Under the pieces are notes generated by a model. It saw only the letters and a list, made by a program, of their open reading frames with translations. It had not been told where the DNA came from and did not search any database. Below are positions 7,783-17,532 of a stretch of DNA of 64,000 bases, in pieces. Origin of the DNA: Marisediminicola sp040546025 (GTDB lineage: Bacteria; Actinomycetota; Actinomycetes; Actinomycetales; Microbacteriaceae); the NCBI RefSeq assembly GCF_040546025.1, contig NZ_JBEPNA010000005.1:62001-126000 (forward strand). The letters run 5' to 3'. Numbering within the stretch: the stretch's first letter is position 1; each line of letters starts with the position of its first letter. Position numbers and translations under genes: made by a program.

Positions 7783-10122
7783 ATGACCGAAGACACGCAC
7801 CCTCCCGGTCTCGTCGTCGGTGCCGACCTGCGACTCGCCGTGCCGGCGGCCGTCGCCTGGGTTGCCGTTGCCGTCGCGATCGGCGCCCCGTCGGCATCGG
7901 CCCCGATGGCGGCAGCCGGCTGGGTACTCGCGGGCGTCCTGATCGCCGTCGGCCGCACCACCCGCCGGCCCGCCGCCGCGATCGCGGCACTCGCGTTCGG
8001 ACTTGCCGCCCTGGGGGTGAGCTCGGCCGCAGCCTCGGCCCCTCACCGGCAGCCGGCCGTGCTGATCGAGGCCGCGGAGGCCGGACGCTTCATCTCGGCG
8101 GAGGCCACGACCACCGAGACCGTGCTCCCCGGCAGCGAGTCGTTCACCGTCGACCTCGCCCTCGTCGGCATTGGCCCCGAGACTGTCGGCATCTCAGCGC
8201 CCGCGCGTGTGTTCGGGCCAGCCCCGCACGGCGAGGTCGGCATCGGCACCCGCATCCGGGTGACGGGCGCCCTCGCGGCGACACCGCCGCAGGACCGGGT
8301 GGCGTTCCTCGTCTTCGCGAGCGGCCCGCCACTGACGGTCGCGGCGTCGCCACCGGGCCTGGACTGGGCGAACTCCCTGCGGGCGTCGTTCCGGGATGCG
8401 GCGGCGGAGCTGCCCGGCGACGGGGGCGCACTGCTGCCCGGGCTCTCGATCGGCGACACGAGCGCGGTCGGTGAGGAGCTAGACCTGGCGATGAAGGCGA
8501 GCGCACTGAGCCACCTCACCGCGGTGTCCGGCGCCAACTGCGTCGTCGTCATCGGCATCGTGATGCTCGCCGGGGCGGCCGCCGGGGTGCCGAGGGCCTG
8601 GCGGATTGGCGCCTCGATCGCCGTGCTCGGCGCATTCGTCGTGCTCGTCACGCCGGAACCGAGCGTGCTGCGGGCCGGCACAATGGCGCTCATCGTGCTC
8701 GTCTCGCTCGGTGGGGGCCGGCCGGTGCGCGGGCTGCCGGTGCTCGCACTCGCCGTGATCGGGCTGCTCGTCGCGGACCCGTGGCTTGCCCGCAGCTACG
8801 GCTTCGCCCTGTCGGTGCTCGCCACCGCCGGCCTTCTCCTTCTGGCGGGCCCGCTGACCGGCGCACTCGGCCGATGGATCCCGGTGCCGATCGCCGCGGT
8901 CATCGCGATCCCGTTCGCCGCCCAGCTCGCCTGCCAGAGCGTGCTGATCCTGCTCGACCCGTCGATCCCGAGCTACGGGGTGCTCGCCAATGCGCTCGCT
9001 GGCCCCGCGGCTCCGGCCGGTACGGTGCTCGGCCTTCTCGCCTGCCTGCTGCTGCCGGTGGCTCCCGGCCTCGGTGGGGTCGTCTCCCAGCTCGCCTGGG
9101 TGCCCTCGGCCTGGATCGCGGCCGTCGCCCAGTTCTTCAGCGGCCTGCCCGGGAGCCGGCTGCCCTGGCTCGACGGAGCGTTCGGCGCGGTGCTGCTCGC
9201 GATGCTGTCGGTTCTCGTCGTCGTTGCACTCGGCGACCGTGCCGACCACGCGGGCCGGCGGCGCGCGGCGGCGTCCGTCATCGCGATCGTCGTCGTCGGG
9301 TCGCTCGGTGCGAGCACCGGCGCGGCTGTTCGCACCTGGCTCACGCGCCCCCAGGACTGGCAGTACGCCCAGTGCGACGTCGGGCAGGGAGACGCCGTTC
9401 TCGTGCGCAGCACGGCCGGGACCGCGCTGATCGATGCCGGGCCAGATCCCGGACTGATCGAGAAGTGCCTCGGCACGCTCGGCATCGACCGCGTCGACCT
9501 GCTCGTGCTCACCCACTTCGACATCGACCACGTTGGCGGAGCCAGCGCGCTCGTCGGGCGGGCCGACCGAGTGCTCATCGGGCCGAGCGACGGGCCGGAT
9601 GCCGACGAACTGGCGGGGACGCTCCGTGCCGGGGGAGCGAGGGTCGAGGAGGTGAGCGCGGGCGCGACGGGCACGCTGGGTGAACTCCGATGGAGCGTGT
9701 TGTGGCCCCGGTCGCCGCTGCGCGGCATCGAACCGGGCAACGCCGCGAGCATCGCGATCGCCTTCGAGGGCGTCGCGGCCGGCGACCAGGGGTGCGGATG
9801 CCTCAGCTCACTGTTTCTCGGCGATCTCGACGATCAGGCTCAGGCGCTCCTCATCGCCACGGGCCGCGTTCGGCCGGTCGATATCGTCAAGGTCGCCCAT
9901 CACGGTTCCTCCGACCAGGACGGGCGGCTCTACGCGAGGCTGCGGGCCACCGTCGGCCTCATCGGGGTCGGGGCGGAGAACGCCTACGGGCAACCGACAC
10001 GCGAAGCACTCGACGCCCTCGCGGCGGCCGGCACCGTGCCGGCACGGAGCGACCTGAGCGGGCTCGTGTTGGTGTCGCCCGTCGGCAAAGGTGGCGCTCG
10101 GCAGTGGAGCGAGCGCCGCTGA
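7783..10122 (+). CDS. comEC: ComEC/Rec2 family DNA-uptake channel protein
   Basis: A 779-residue polytopic membrane protein. The N-terminal part has several membrane helices and a short OB-like region (about residues 90-190). A competence domain follows (HLTAVSGANCVVVIGIVM, about 245-262), and then a metallo-beta-lactamase-like C-terminal domain with the metal motif LTHFDIDHVGGA (about 575-586) and a later KVAHHGSSDQDG. ComEC transports single-stranded DNA across the cytoplasmic membrane, and the metallohydrolase part is thought to degrade one strand. All domains look intact. It is translationally close to comEA (six-base gap), while holA downstream has its own promoter-like sequence. Confidence 0.95.
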   Translation: MTEDTHPPGLVVGADLRLAVPAAVAWVAVAVAIGAPSASAPMAAAGWVLAGVLIAVGRTTRRPAAAIAALAFGLAALGVSSAAASAPHRQPAVLIEAAEAGRFISAEATTTETVLPGSESFTVDLALVGIGPETVGISAPARVFGPAPHGEVGIGTRIRVTGALAATPPQDRVAFLVFASGPPLTVAASPPGLDWANSLRASFRDAAAELPGDGGALLPGLSIGDTSAVGEELDLAMKASALSHLTAVSGANCVVVIGIVMLAGAAAGVPRAWRIGASIAVLGAFVVLVTPEPSVLRAGTMALIVLVSLGGGRPVRGLPVLALAVIGLLVADPWLARSYGFALSVLATAGLLLLAGPLTGALGRWIPVPIAAVIAIPFAAQLACQSVLILLDPSIPSYGVLANALAGPAAPAGTVLGLLACLLLPVAPGLGGVVSQLAWVPSAWIAAVAQFFSGLPGSRLPWLDGAFGAVLLAMLSVLVVVALGDRADHAGRRRAAASVIAIVVVGSLGASTGAAVRTWLTRPQDWQYAQCDVGQGDAVLVRSTAGTALIDAGPDPGLIEKCLGTLGIDRVDLLVLTHFDIDHVGGASALVGRADRVLIGPSDGPDADELAGTLRAGGARVEEVSAGATGTLGELRWSVLWPRSPLRGIEPGNAASIAIAFEGVAAGDQGCGCLSSLFLGDLDDQAQALLIATGRVRPVDIVKVAHHGSSDQDGRLYARLRATVGLIGVGAENAYGQPTREALDALAAAGTVPARSDLSGLVLVSPVGKGGARQWSERR

Positions 10123-10183
10123 GCGTGCGGGGCGCCACGTCGTAGGCCCGAGCTAGGCTTGACCCACAAGGAAACGAGGGTTC

Positions 10184-11221
10184 GTGGCAGGCAGGACAAC
10201 GGCGAAGCCAGCGAAGAAGACGGCGGTCGCTATCCCGCAGCTCGCCTGGAACCAGGTGCGACCCGCCCCAGTGGTGCTCGTCTCCGGAACCGAGGGGTAT
10301 CTGGCCGACCGCGCGATCCGGGCCCTCCGCGATCTTCTGGCGGCCGAAGACCCGAGCCTCGAGATCAGCGACCTTGAGGCCGACGGCTACGCCCCGGGTG
10401 AGCTCATCACCCTCGCCAGCCCCTCCCTGTTCGCCGAGCCGCGGTTTATCCGCGCCGTGAACGTGGAGAAATGCACCGACGCGTTCATGGACGAAGTGCT
10501 CGCGTACCTCGCCTCTCCCGCCGACGATACCTATCTCGTGTTGCGGCACGCCGGGGGAGTGCGTGGGAAGAGGATGCTTGACGCCCTCCGCGGTGGCCTG
10601 GGTGGGGGCATCGAAATCGTGTGCGCCGAGCTGAAGAAAGACACCGACAAGTTCGACTTCGCTGCCGCTGAGTTCGCCGCGGCCGGGCGCCGGGTGAGTT
10701 CCGGCGCGCTGCGTGCGCTCGTCTCGGCGTTCTCGGCGGACCTCGCCGAACTCGCCTCGGCCTGCCGGCAGCTCCTCGCCGACGCGAGCGCCGAGATCAC
10801 CGAGGCCACGGTCGAGAAGTACTACTCCGGTCACGTCGAAACAAACGCGTTCAAGGTCGCCGACAGTGCGATCGCGGGCCGTTACGGCGAGTCCCTCATC
10901 TTGCTGCGACACGCGCTCGCCTCGGGCGCCGACCCCGTGCCGATCGTCGCGGCGTTCGCGATGAAACTGCGCACGATGGCGAGGGTGTCGGGTGGACGCG
11001 GCGGCAGCGGCCAGATCGCCGCGAAGTTCGGCCTGGCCCCCTGGCAGGTGGAGCGCGCCCAGCGAGACCTCCAGGGCTGGGACGACGAGGGCCTTGGCCG
11101 CTGCATCACCATGCTCGCCGAGACGGATGCCGCGGTGAAGGGTGGCGGGCGCGACCCGGTCTACTCCCTCGAGCGTATGATCACCCTCATCAGCGCGCGG
11201 GGGCGGATGCCGGGTAGCTGA
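10184..11221 (+). CDS. holA: DNA polymerase III delta subunit
   Basis: A 345-residue clamp-loader subunit. It opens with a basic stretch (AGRTTAKPAKKTAVAIPQL) and then the HolA pattern APVVLVSGTEGYLADRAIRAL, with SLFAEPRFIRAVNVEK near residue 85. Delta opens the beta sliding clamp during replication. The C-terminal helical collar region is present (KFGLAPWQVERAQRDLQGW). The GTG start has a strong AAGGAAACGAGGG site upstream, and TAGGCT at 10154-10159 is a plausible -10 box, so unlike many neighbours this gene has a normal leader. rpsT lies convergently downstream, an arrangement common in bacteria. Confidence 0.93.
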   Translation: MAGRTTAKPAKKTAVAIPQLAWNQVRPAPVVLVSGTEGYLADRAIRALRDLLAAEDPSLEISDLEADGYAPGELITLASPSLFAEPRFIRAVNVEKCTDAFMDEVLAYLASPADDTYLVLRHAGGVRGKRMLDALRGGLGGGIEIVCAELKKDTDKFDFAAAEFAAAGRRVSSGALRALVSAFSADLAELASACRQLLADASAEITEATVEKYYSGHVETNAFKVADSAIAGRYGESLILLRHALASGADPVPIVAAFAMKLRTMARVSGGRGGSGQIAAKFGLAPWQVERAQRDLQGWDDEGLGRCITMLAETDAAVKGGGRDPVYSLERMITLISARGRMPGS

Positions 11222-11266
11222 TGCCCGCCTGCCGTGAGCTGCGCCGGACATTGCACCGCGCCGATC

Positions 11267-11300
11267 GAAAAAAGGCCCCACCGGCATTCGCGGTGGGGCC
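11267..11300 (-). terminator. Rho-independent terminator of rpsT
   Basis: A perfect 10-bp stem (GGCCCCACCG) with a 7-base loop. On the minus strand it is followed by seven T residues, giving a textbook intrinsic terminator 17 bases past the rpsT stop. It may also stop holA transcripts from the other side. Confidence 0.92.
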
Positions 11301-11317
11301 TCTCCGTGAGCGCGGCT

Positions 11318-11578
11318 CTAGAGCGCTGCGACCTGCTTGGCGATGGCCGACTTTTTGTTGGCGGCCTGGTTCTGGTGGATGACGCCCTTGCTGGCGGCCT
11401 TGTCGAGCTTCTTCGACGCGAGGAGCAGGGCGGTGGTGGCCTTGTCCTTGTCGCCCGCAGCAATCGCGGTGCGGGTCGCGCGAACGGCGGTGCGCAGCTC
11501 GCTCTTGACGGCGCGGTTGCGGTCGGTCGCCTTCTGGTTGGTGAGGATGCGCTTGATCTGCGACTTGATATTTGCCAC
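11318..11578 (-). CDS. rpsT: 30S ribosomal protein S20
   Basis: An 86-residue, strongly basic protein with the S20 pattern MANIKSQIKRILTNQKATDR at its start and HQNQAANKKSAIAKQVAAL at its end. S20 is a primary 16S-rRNA-binding protein. The start codon is GTG, preceded by AGAAGGTTATAAAC. Full length for the family. It is followed by a strong T-tailed terminator, so it is probably a single-gene transcript. Confidence 0.98.
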   Translation of the reverse strand: MANIKSQIKRILTNQKATDRNRAVKSELRTAVRATRTAIAAGDKDKATTALLLASKKLDKAASKGVIHQNQAANKKSAIAKQVAAL

Positions 11579-11711
11579 GTTTATAACCTTCTGTGTCTGT
11601 GTGTTCGAACAGTTCCGGGCAGCCGGTCCAGTCCGTTCGGACTGGGTTCAGGCCGCGATTCGCGCGAATGTTCGGCACTCCGAAGCCTCGCGCGCAAGCC
11701 AACAGGCAACA

Positions 11712-12473
11712 TTACCAGTCCTCGCCGGCATCCGGCAATCGAGAAGAACTCGGCGTGGCGCTGACCGCGGAGTAGCCGTCGAGCAGTGCCGCCGTGAACT
11801 GGGCCGGGTGGGTCGCGCTGACCATGTGCGTCGCCCGCGGAACGGTGACGAGGTGGCCGCGGCGCGCGGCAGAGAGGAACCTCCCGGCCTGCAGGCCGAC
11901 ATGGTCGAACTGCCCGTTGACGAACAGCACCGGCTCGGCGACCGTGCCGAGGCTCGCGAGCGGCCGGAGCCGCAGAAGTGCGCGCAGCACGTCGTCCATG
12001 ACCTCGAGGGCCACTCCGCCGGCGATGATGTCGCCTGCGCCGGGCGAGGGCACGAACACTCGCACGGCGAAGTCGTTGAGAGCGCGGCCTCGATCGGGGA
12101 ACGCGTGGATGACCTTCGCGATGACCCGCCAGGTGTTCATCACCAGGGAGCGGGGCACCGTGCCGCAGCCCGCCGCGAGCAGCCCGGTGACCCGGCCCGG
12201 ATGCTGCGCGGCCCACTCGATGGCGAGATACCCGCCAAGAGAGAACCCCACGAGATAGGGCGGCCGTCCGGTTGTCACGGTCGCCTCGGTCACGGCCTCG
12301 TCGATGACCGTGATGGCCGCTTCGAGGGTGAACCGCTCGCCGAGGCGGCTGCCGTGCCCGGGCAGGTCGACCGCCAGCACCGGGAGCCCCCTTGCCGTGA
12401 GGTCCTCGACCTGCTGCCTCCACATCGTCGCGGATGTGCGCAGCCCGTGCACGAGGATGACGGCGGATGGCAT
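11712..12473 (-). CDS. Alpha/beta hydrolase
   Basis: A 253-residue alpha/beta-hydrolase fold protein. The oxyanion region is VILVHGLRTSATMW (about residues 5-18), the nucleophile elbow is GFSLGG (Ser near residue 97), and the acid and base residues are probably in NGQFDHVG and RATHMVS. It has no signal peptide, so it acts in the cytoplasm. Family members include esterases, haloperoxidases and C-C hydrolases, and nothing in the neighbourhood narrows the substrate. On the minus strand TAGCAT lies 7 bases before the ATG, which suggests a leaderless transcript. Confidence 0.85.
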   Translation of the reverse strand: MPSAVILVHGLRTSATMWRQQVEDLTARGLPVLAVDLPGHGSRLGERFTLEAAITVIDEAVTEATVTTGRPPYLVGFSLGGYLAIEWAAQHPGRVTGLLAAGCGTVPRSLVMNTWRVIAKVIHAFPDRGRALNDFAVRVFVPSPGAGDIIAGGVALEVMDDVLRALLRLRPLASLGTVAEPVLFVNGQFDHVGLQAGRFLSAARRGHLVTVPRATHMVSATHPAQFTAALLDGYSAVSATPSSSRLPDAGEDW

Positions 12474-12535
12474 GAAGCCGATGCTAGCCGCGGCGGCTCA
12501 GCGCCGACCCAGTGCGTGCGCGATAGCGTGACACC

Positions 12536-13684
12536 ATGCCCTCCCTGTCGCCCCACATCGCCTCGGTGCCGCCCTCCGGCATCCGCCGCATCTACGAGCT
12601 CGCATCGCAGCTCGACGGGGTGATCTCGCTCGGCATTGGCGAGCCCGACCTCCCCGTGGCCGAGCACATCCTCAGCGTCGGCGCGCAGGGCTGGATCGAC
12701 GATTTCACCGACTACACGGCAAACGCCGGGATCACGCCGTTGCGGGAGGCGATCAAGGCGAAGCTCGCGCGGGAGAACTCGATGCACGTCGACGTCGAGC
12801 AGGTCTGGGTCACCGTCGGTGCGACCCAGGCGCTGCACCAGGCGATGGCGCTGCTGCTCGGCGCCGGCGACGAGATCCTCATCCCCGACCCCGGCTACAC
12901 CACATTCTCGATGAGCCCGCGGCTGCTCGGCGCCGTGCCCGTTCCCTACCCGTTGCGACCCGAGCACGACTTCGCGCCGAACATCGAGGAACTCGAGCGT
13001 CTCATCACCGACCGCACCAGGGTGTTGCTCGTCAACTCCCCGTCGAACCCCCTCGGCACGGTGCTCGCCGAGGAGCAGCTGCGCGAACTGCTGGTGTTCG
13101 CCCGGCGGCACGACCTGTGGGTGCTCAGCGACGAGGTCTACGAGTACTTCACCTACGGCATCCGGCACACGAGCATCGCGAGTCTTGACACCGATGACCG
13201 CGTGTTCTCGGCCTTCTCACTCTCGAAGACCTACGCGATCACGGGCGCCCGGGTCGGCTATCTCGTCACCCCTCCTGGTCTCGCGCCCACCATGCGCACC
13301 GTGCAGGAGACGACGATCAGCTGCGTCAATGCGCCGGCCCAGCTCGCGGCGATCGCGGCCATCGTCGGTGATCACCAGCACGTCGCCGATGCGCGGGAGC
13401 ACTACCGGTCCAACCTCGCCACCGCATGCGAGCTGCTCGACGCCCGCGGGATCGGCTACCTCCGGCCCAATGGGGCCTTCTACCTCTGGGTCGACGTGTC
13501 TCACGTCTCTGGCGGGGATGTCGCGGGCTGGGCCGAGCGGTTCCTGTTGAAAGAGCGCGTCGCGGTGGCGCCGGGCAGCGCGTTCGGACGGATGGGCGAG
13601 GGCTGGATCCGGATCTGCGTCGCGGCCCAGCCGGCCGACCTCATCGAGGGCCTCGGCCGGCTCCCGGCGCCGTCCTCGCAATGA
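12536..13684 (+). CDS. Class I/II PLP aminotransferase
   Basis: A 382-residue fold-type I aminotransferase. Visible landmarks are the cofactor-contact region GATQALHQAMALLLGAGDEI, NSPSNPLGTVL (conserved Asn), LSDEVYEYFTYG (Asp and Tyr) and the Schiff-base lysine in FSLSKTYAITGARVGYL (about residues 223-239). It resembles the aspartate/aromatic aminotransferase branch often annotated as AspC-like or putative N-succinyldiaminopimelate aminotransferase; specificity cannot be read from sequence. TAGCGT at 12524-12529 sits 6 bases before the ATG with no ribosome site, so it is probably leaderless. Confidence 0.88.
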   Translation: MPSLSPHIASVPPSGIRRIYELASQLDGVISLGIGEPDLPVAEHILSVGAQGWIDDFTDYTANAGITPLREAIKAKLARENSMHVDVEQVWVTVGATQALHQAMALLLGAGDEILIPDPGYTTFSMSPRLLGAVPVPYPLRPEHDFAPNIEELERLITDRTRVLLVNSPSNPLGTVLAEEQLRELLVFARRHDLWVLSDEVYEYFTYGIRHTSIASLDTDDRVFSAFSLSKTYAITGARVGYLVTPPGLAPTMRTVQETTISCVNAPAQLAAIAAIVGDHQHVADAREHYRSNLATACELLDARGIGYLRPNGAFYLWVDVSHVSGGDVAGWAERFLLKERVAVAPGSAFGRMGEGWIRICVAAQPADLIEGLGRLPAPSSQ

Positions 13685-13790
13685 CGGGACTGGACCGGGC
13701 GAGGTGCCGAACCGGGGCGCCGGATCGACCCCGCCTCGACGCATGGGAGAATTGGTCGACCCCGACCCGCCCGCATCACCAGAGGACCGC

Positions 13791-15638
13791 GTGAGCCCCA
13801 TAGCAACGAAGGCGCTTGAGCCCGCGTCGACCGACCCCGCGTTCATTCGCAACTTCTGCATCATCGCGCACATCGACCACGGCAAGTCGACCCTCGCCGA
13901 CCGGATGCTGTCGATCACCGGTGTCGTCAACGACCGGAACATGCGCGCCCAGTACCTCGACCGCATGGACATCGAACGCGAGCGCGGCATCACCATCAAG
14001 AGCCAGGCTGTGCGGATGCCCTGGCAGCTCGAGGGCCAGAACTACGCCCTCAACATGATCGACACGCCCGGGCACGTCGACTTCACCTACGAGGTGTCAC
14101 GCAGCCTCGCTGCGTGCGAGGGCGCTCTGCTTCTCGTCGACGCCGCGCAGGGCATCGAGGCGCAGACGCTCGCGAACCTGTACCTCGCGCTCGACAACGA
14201 CCTCACGATCATCCCCGTGCTCAACAAGATCGACCTTCCCGCTGCCGACCCCGAGAAGTATGCGAAGGAACTCGCGAGCCTGATCGGCGGCTCCCCAGAC
14301 GACGTGCTGCGGGTCAGTGGCAAGACCGGCTTCGGCGTCGAGGCGCTCCTCGACCGTCTCACCCAGTTGATCCCCGCGCCGGTCGGCGACCCGGATGCTG
14401 CGGCCAGAGCCATGATCTTCGACTCTGTGTACGACTCCTACCGCGGCGTCATCACCTACGTGCGGATGATCGACGGGCACCTCGCTCCTCGCGAGCGAAT
14501 CCAGATGATGTCCACCAGGGCTGTGCACGAGATTCTCGAGATCGGGGTGAGCTCGCCCGAGCCGACCCCGAGCAAGGGCCTCGGCGTCGGCGAGGTCGGC
14601 TACCTGATCACCGGGGTGAAGGACGTGCGGCTGTCCAAGGTCGGTGACACGGTCACCACGGCGTTGCGCCCGGCCACGGTCGCCCTGCCCGGCTACACCG
14701 AGCCGCTGCCGATGGTGTTCTCCGGCCTCTACCCGATCGACGGGTCCGACTATCCCGCGCTGCGCGACGCCCTCGACAAGCTCAAGCTGTCCGACGCCTC
14801 GCTCGTCTACGAGCCCGAAACCTCCGTCGCGCTCGGCTTCGGATTCCGCTGCGGGTTCCTTGGCCTGCTGCACCTCGAAATCATCACCGAGCGGCTCGAA
14901 CGGGAGTTCGGCCTCGACCTCATCGCCACCGCCCCGTCGGTGATCTACGAGGTGACGACCGACGACAAGAAGACCGTCACGGTGACGAACCCGAGCGAGT
15001 TCCCCGGCGGCAAGATCGCCTCCGTACGGGAGCCGATGGTCAAGGCCGCAGTGCTTGCCCCGAAGGACTTCGTCGGCGTGATCATGGAGCTGTGCCAGAG
15101 CCGCCGTGGCACCCTGCTCGGCATGGAGTACCTCGGCGAGGACCGCGTCGAGATCCGCTACAACATGCCACTGGCCGAGATCGTCTTCGACTTCTTCGAC
15201 AACCTCAAGTCCAAGACCGCCGGCTACGCCTCGCTCGACTACGAGCCCATCGGCGACCAGGAGGCCGACCTCGTCAAGGTCGACATCCTGCTCCAGGGCG
15301 AGCAGGTCGATGCGTTCTCCACCATCGTGCACCGCGACAAGGCCTACGACTACGGCGTGCTGATGACCGGCCGGCTGCGCAAGCTCATCCCACGCCAACA
15401 GTTCGAGGTTCCCATTCAGGCGGCGATCGGCGCGAAGATCATCGCCCGCGAGTCGATCAGTGCGATCCGCAAGGACGTCCTCGCCAAGTGCTACGGCGGC
15501 GATATCACCCGCAAGCGCAAGCTCCTCGAGAAGCAAAAAGAGGGCAAGAAGCGCATGAAGATGGTCGGGCGGGTCGAGGTGCCGCAGGAGGCGTTCATCG
15601 CGGCGCTGTCTGGCGACGTTGAGAAGAAGGCGAAGTAA
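13791..15638 (+). CDS. lepA: Elongation factor 4 (LepA) GTPase
   Basis: A 615-residue translational GTPase. The G domain has AHIDHGKSTLADRM (P loop), RERGITIK (switch I), DTPGHVDF and NKIDLP; the EF4-specific C-terminal domain ends with KRKLLEKQKEGKKRMKMVG. EF4 back-translocates or remodels stalled ribosomes and acts in initiation and assembly. The GTG at 13791 is chosen because AGAGGA lies at the right distance and it gives the usual length; the frame stays open for 29 codons upstream without conserved sequence. It heads a lepA, DUF1990, hemW unit with almost no spacing. Confidence 0.97.
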   Translation: MSPIATKALEPASTDPAFIRNFCIIAHIDHGKSTLADRMLSITGVVNDRNMRAQYLDRMDIERERGITIKSQAVRMPWQLEGQNYALNMIDTPGHVDFTYEVSRSLAACEGALLLVDAAQGIEAQTLANLYLALDNDLTIIPVLNKIDLPAADPEKYAKELASLIGGSPDDVLRVSGKTGFGVEALLDRLTQLIPAPVGDPDAAARAMIFDSVYDSYRGVITYVRMIDGHLAPRERIQMMSTRAVHEILEIGVSSPEPTPSKGLGVGEVGYLITGVKDVRLSKVGDTVTTALRPATVALPGYTEPLPMVFSGLYPIDGSDYPALRDALDKLKLSDASLVYEPETSVALGFGFRCGFLGLLHLEIITERLEREFGLDLIATAPSVIYEVTTDDKKTVTVTNPSEFPGGKIASVREPMVKAAVLAPKDFVGVIMELCQSRRGTLLGMEYLGEDRVEIRYNMPLAEIVFDFFDNLKSKTAGYASLDYEPIGDQEADLVKVDILLQGEQVDAFSTIVHRDKAYDYGVLMTGRLRKLIPRQQFEVPIQAAIGAKIIARESISAIRKDVLAKCYGGDITRKRKLLEKQKEGKKRMKMVGRVEVPQEAFIAALSGDVEKKAK

Positions 15639-15639
15639 T

Positions 15640-16299
15640 ATGCCCGGCACCCTCCCGCTCTGGCAGCAGGCCGTCACCTACGGCGCGATCGGCGGCACGA
15701 AGGCGCGCGACATCGTCGCCTACCCTCCGGCGGGCTACCGGCCGATGGTGCGCCGCGCGCGCATCGGCCACGGTGAGAACCGGTTCGTCTGGGCGAGCGC
15801 GAGCACGATGACCTGGGGCATCCAACGGCGCAGCGGCTTCGACGTGCACGTCGAGGAGGCGCCAGCCGCCGTCACCGACACGACCTATGTCCCGGTGAGC
15901 TTCGACGAATCCGGGGCGCCGATCGAGGCGGCCACGGTGTCCGACGGCGACGTGCACACCTACGGCACCGACGGCTCTTCCTTCATTGTCCCCGGCGACT
16001 CCGCGACGCTCACGATCAGGTTCCTGAGAATCCCGGTCACTGCGGCAGTGCGCGTCGTCTACGTCGTCGACGAGCCGAACCGAAAGGGCTTCGCGTACGG
16101 CACGCTCGCGGGACATCCGGAGTCCGGCGAGGAGTCCTTTATCGTCGACCGCACCGACGACGGCTCGGTGTGGCTCACCATCACCTCGTTCTCCCGTCCG
16201 AGCACGTGGTACTGGTGGGCACTCTACGCGCCACTTCGCGCCGCGCAGGCCTATTACCTTCGCCGCTACCTCAGGGTGCTCAGCGGCTCCACAGACTAG
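15640..16299 (+). CDS. DUF1990 family protein
   Basis: A 219-residue cytoplasmic protein of the DUF1990 family. The characteristic wording includes YPPAGYRPMVRRARIGHGENRFVWASASTMTWGIQRRSGF in the N-terminal part and AYGTLAGHPESGEESFIVD in the C-terminal half. Plant and bacterial members have no established biochemistry. The ATG begins one base after the lepA stop, and the stop codon overlaps the hemW start by one base, so it is translationally linked to both. The function is unknown. Confidence 0.85.
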   Translation: MPGTLPLWQQAVTYGAIGGTKARDIVAYPPAGYRPMVRRARIGHGENRFVWASASTMTWGIQRRSGFDVHVEEAPAAVTDTTYVPVSFDESGAPIEAATVSDGDVHTYGTDGSSFIVPGDSATLTIRFLRIPVTAAVRVVYVVDEPNRKGFAYGTLAGHPESGEESFIVDRTDDGSVWLTITSFSRPSTWYWWALYAPLRAAQAYYLRRYLRVLSGSTD

Positions 16300-17525
16300 T
16301 GCCCGGCGCCCTGCCGATCGGCGATCCCGCGCCGCGCGACGGATCCCTGCCGGCCTCTGTGCGCGCGGGACAGGCGCAGCGGCAGTTCGGCGTCTACCTG
16401 CACGTACCCTTCTGCAAGGTGCGCTGCGGCTACTGCGACTTCAACACCTACACCGCTGACGAGCTGCGCGGGGCGCGGCGGTCGGACTACGCCGGCCAGG
16501 CCGTCGCTGAGGCAGAGTTCGCCAGCACAGTGCTCCAGCGGGCGGGCCTCGCACCCCGCGCCGCCTCGACCGTCTTCTTCGGGGGAGGGACCCCGACGAT
16601 GCTGCCGGTCGGCGACCTCGTCATGATGCTCGACGCCGTGCGCCGCACCTGGGGGCTCGGGGCGGACGCCGAGGTGACGACCGAGGCGAACCCGGACTCG
16701 GTGGATGCCGCCTACCTGCGCGCGCTCGCCCGGGCAGGCTTCACCCGTGTGTCGTTCGGTATGCAGTCGGCTGTTCCCCGGGTGCTCCAGACCCTCGAGC
16801 GCACCCACGACCCCGATCGCATCCCGCTCGTGGTGAAGTGGGCTCGCGAGGCCGGGCTGGGGGTCAGCCTCGACTTGATCTACGGAACGCCCGGGGAGAC
16901 CGCCGCCGACTGGCGGGTCTCGCTCGACAGCGCGATCGCGCAGGAACCGGACCACATCTCGACCTACTCGCTCATCGTCGAGGACGGCACCAAACTCGCA
17001 CGGCAGATCCGCCGGGGCGAGGTCGCCGTGCCGGACGAGGACCTCCAGGCCGACCTGTACGAGCTCGCCGACGGGATGCTGTCGGCCGCCGGCTACGGCT
17101 GGTACGAGGTGAGCAACTGGGCACGGGGTGACGAGCACCACTCGCGGCACAATCTCGCCTATTGGCAGGGCCACGACTGGTGGGGGATCGGGCCCGGCGC
17201 CCATAGCCACGTCGGCGGGGTGCGGTGGTGGAACGTCAAGCATCCTGCCGCCTATGCCGAGCGGATGGCAGCGGGCCACTCGCCTGCCGCCGGCCGAGAG
17301 GAGCTCGACGAGACGACCCGCGGCATCGAACAGATCCTGTTGCTCACGCGCATCCGTGACGGGCTCGGCGTCACCGACCTGGCGCCCGCCGCGCGCACGG
17401 CTGTCGCCGGGCTCATCGCCGACGGTCTCGTCGACGGGGCGGCCGCGATTCGCGGGTCGATCCAGCTGACCCTGCGCGGTCGCCTGCTTGCCGACGCCGT
17501 CGTGCGCCGACTCGTCGGCGACTGA
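16299..17525 (+). CDS. hemW: Radical SAM heme chaperone HemW
   Basis: A 408-residue radical-SAM protein with the cluster motif in VPFCKVRCGYCDFNTY (CxxxCxxC, about residues 42-49). It also has FFGGGTPTMLP, the VSFGMQSAVPRVLQTLER segment, and the C-terminal HemN-like domain (NLAYWQGHDWWGIGPGAHSH). HemW, once annotated as coproporphyrinogen III oxidase, is thought to deliver heme to respiratory enzymes. The GTG at 16299 overlaps the DUF1990 stop by one base (TAGTG). Linkage of hemW to lepA is common in bacteria. Confidence 0.93.
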   Translation: MPGALPIGDPAPRDGSLPASVRAGQAQRQFGVYLHVPFCKVRCGYCDFNTYTADELRGARRSDYAGQAVAEAEFASTVLQRAGLAPRAASTVFFGGGTPTMLPVGDLVMMLDAVRRTWGLGADAEVTTEANPDSVDAAYLRALARAGFTRVSFGMQSAVPRVLQTLERTHDPDRIPLVVKWAREAGLGVSLDLIYGTPGETAADWRVSLDSAIAQEPDHISTYSLIVEDGTKLARQIRRGEVAVPDEDLQADLYELADGMLSAAGYGWYEVSNWARGDEHHSRHNLAYWQGHDWWGIGPGAHSHVGGVRWWNVKHPAAYAERMAAGHSPAAGREELDETTRGIEQILLLTRIRDGLGVTDLAPAARTAVAGLIADGLVDGAAAIRGSIQLTLRGRLLADAVVRRLVGD

Positions 17526-17532
17526 CCGGGGC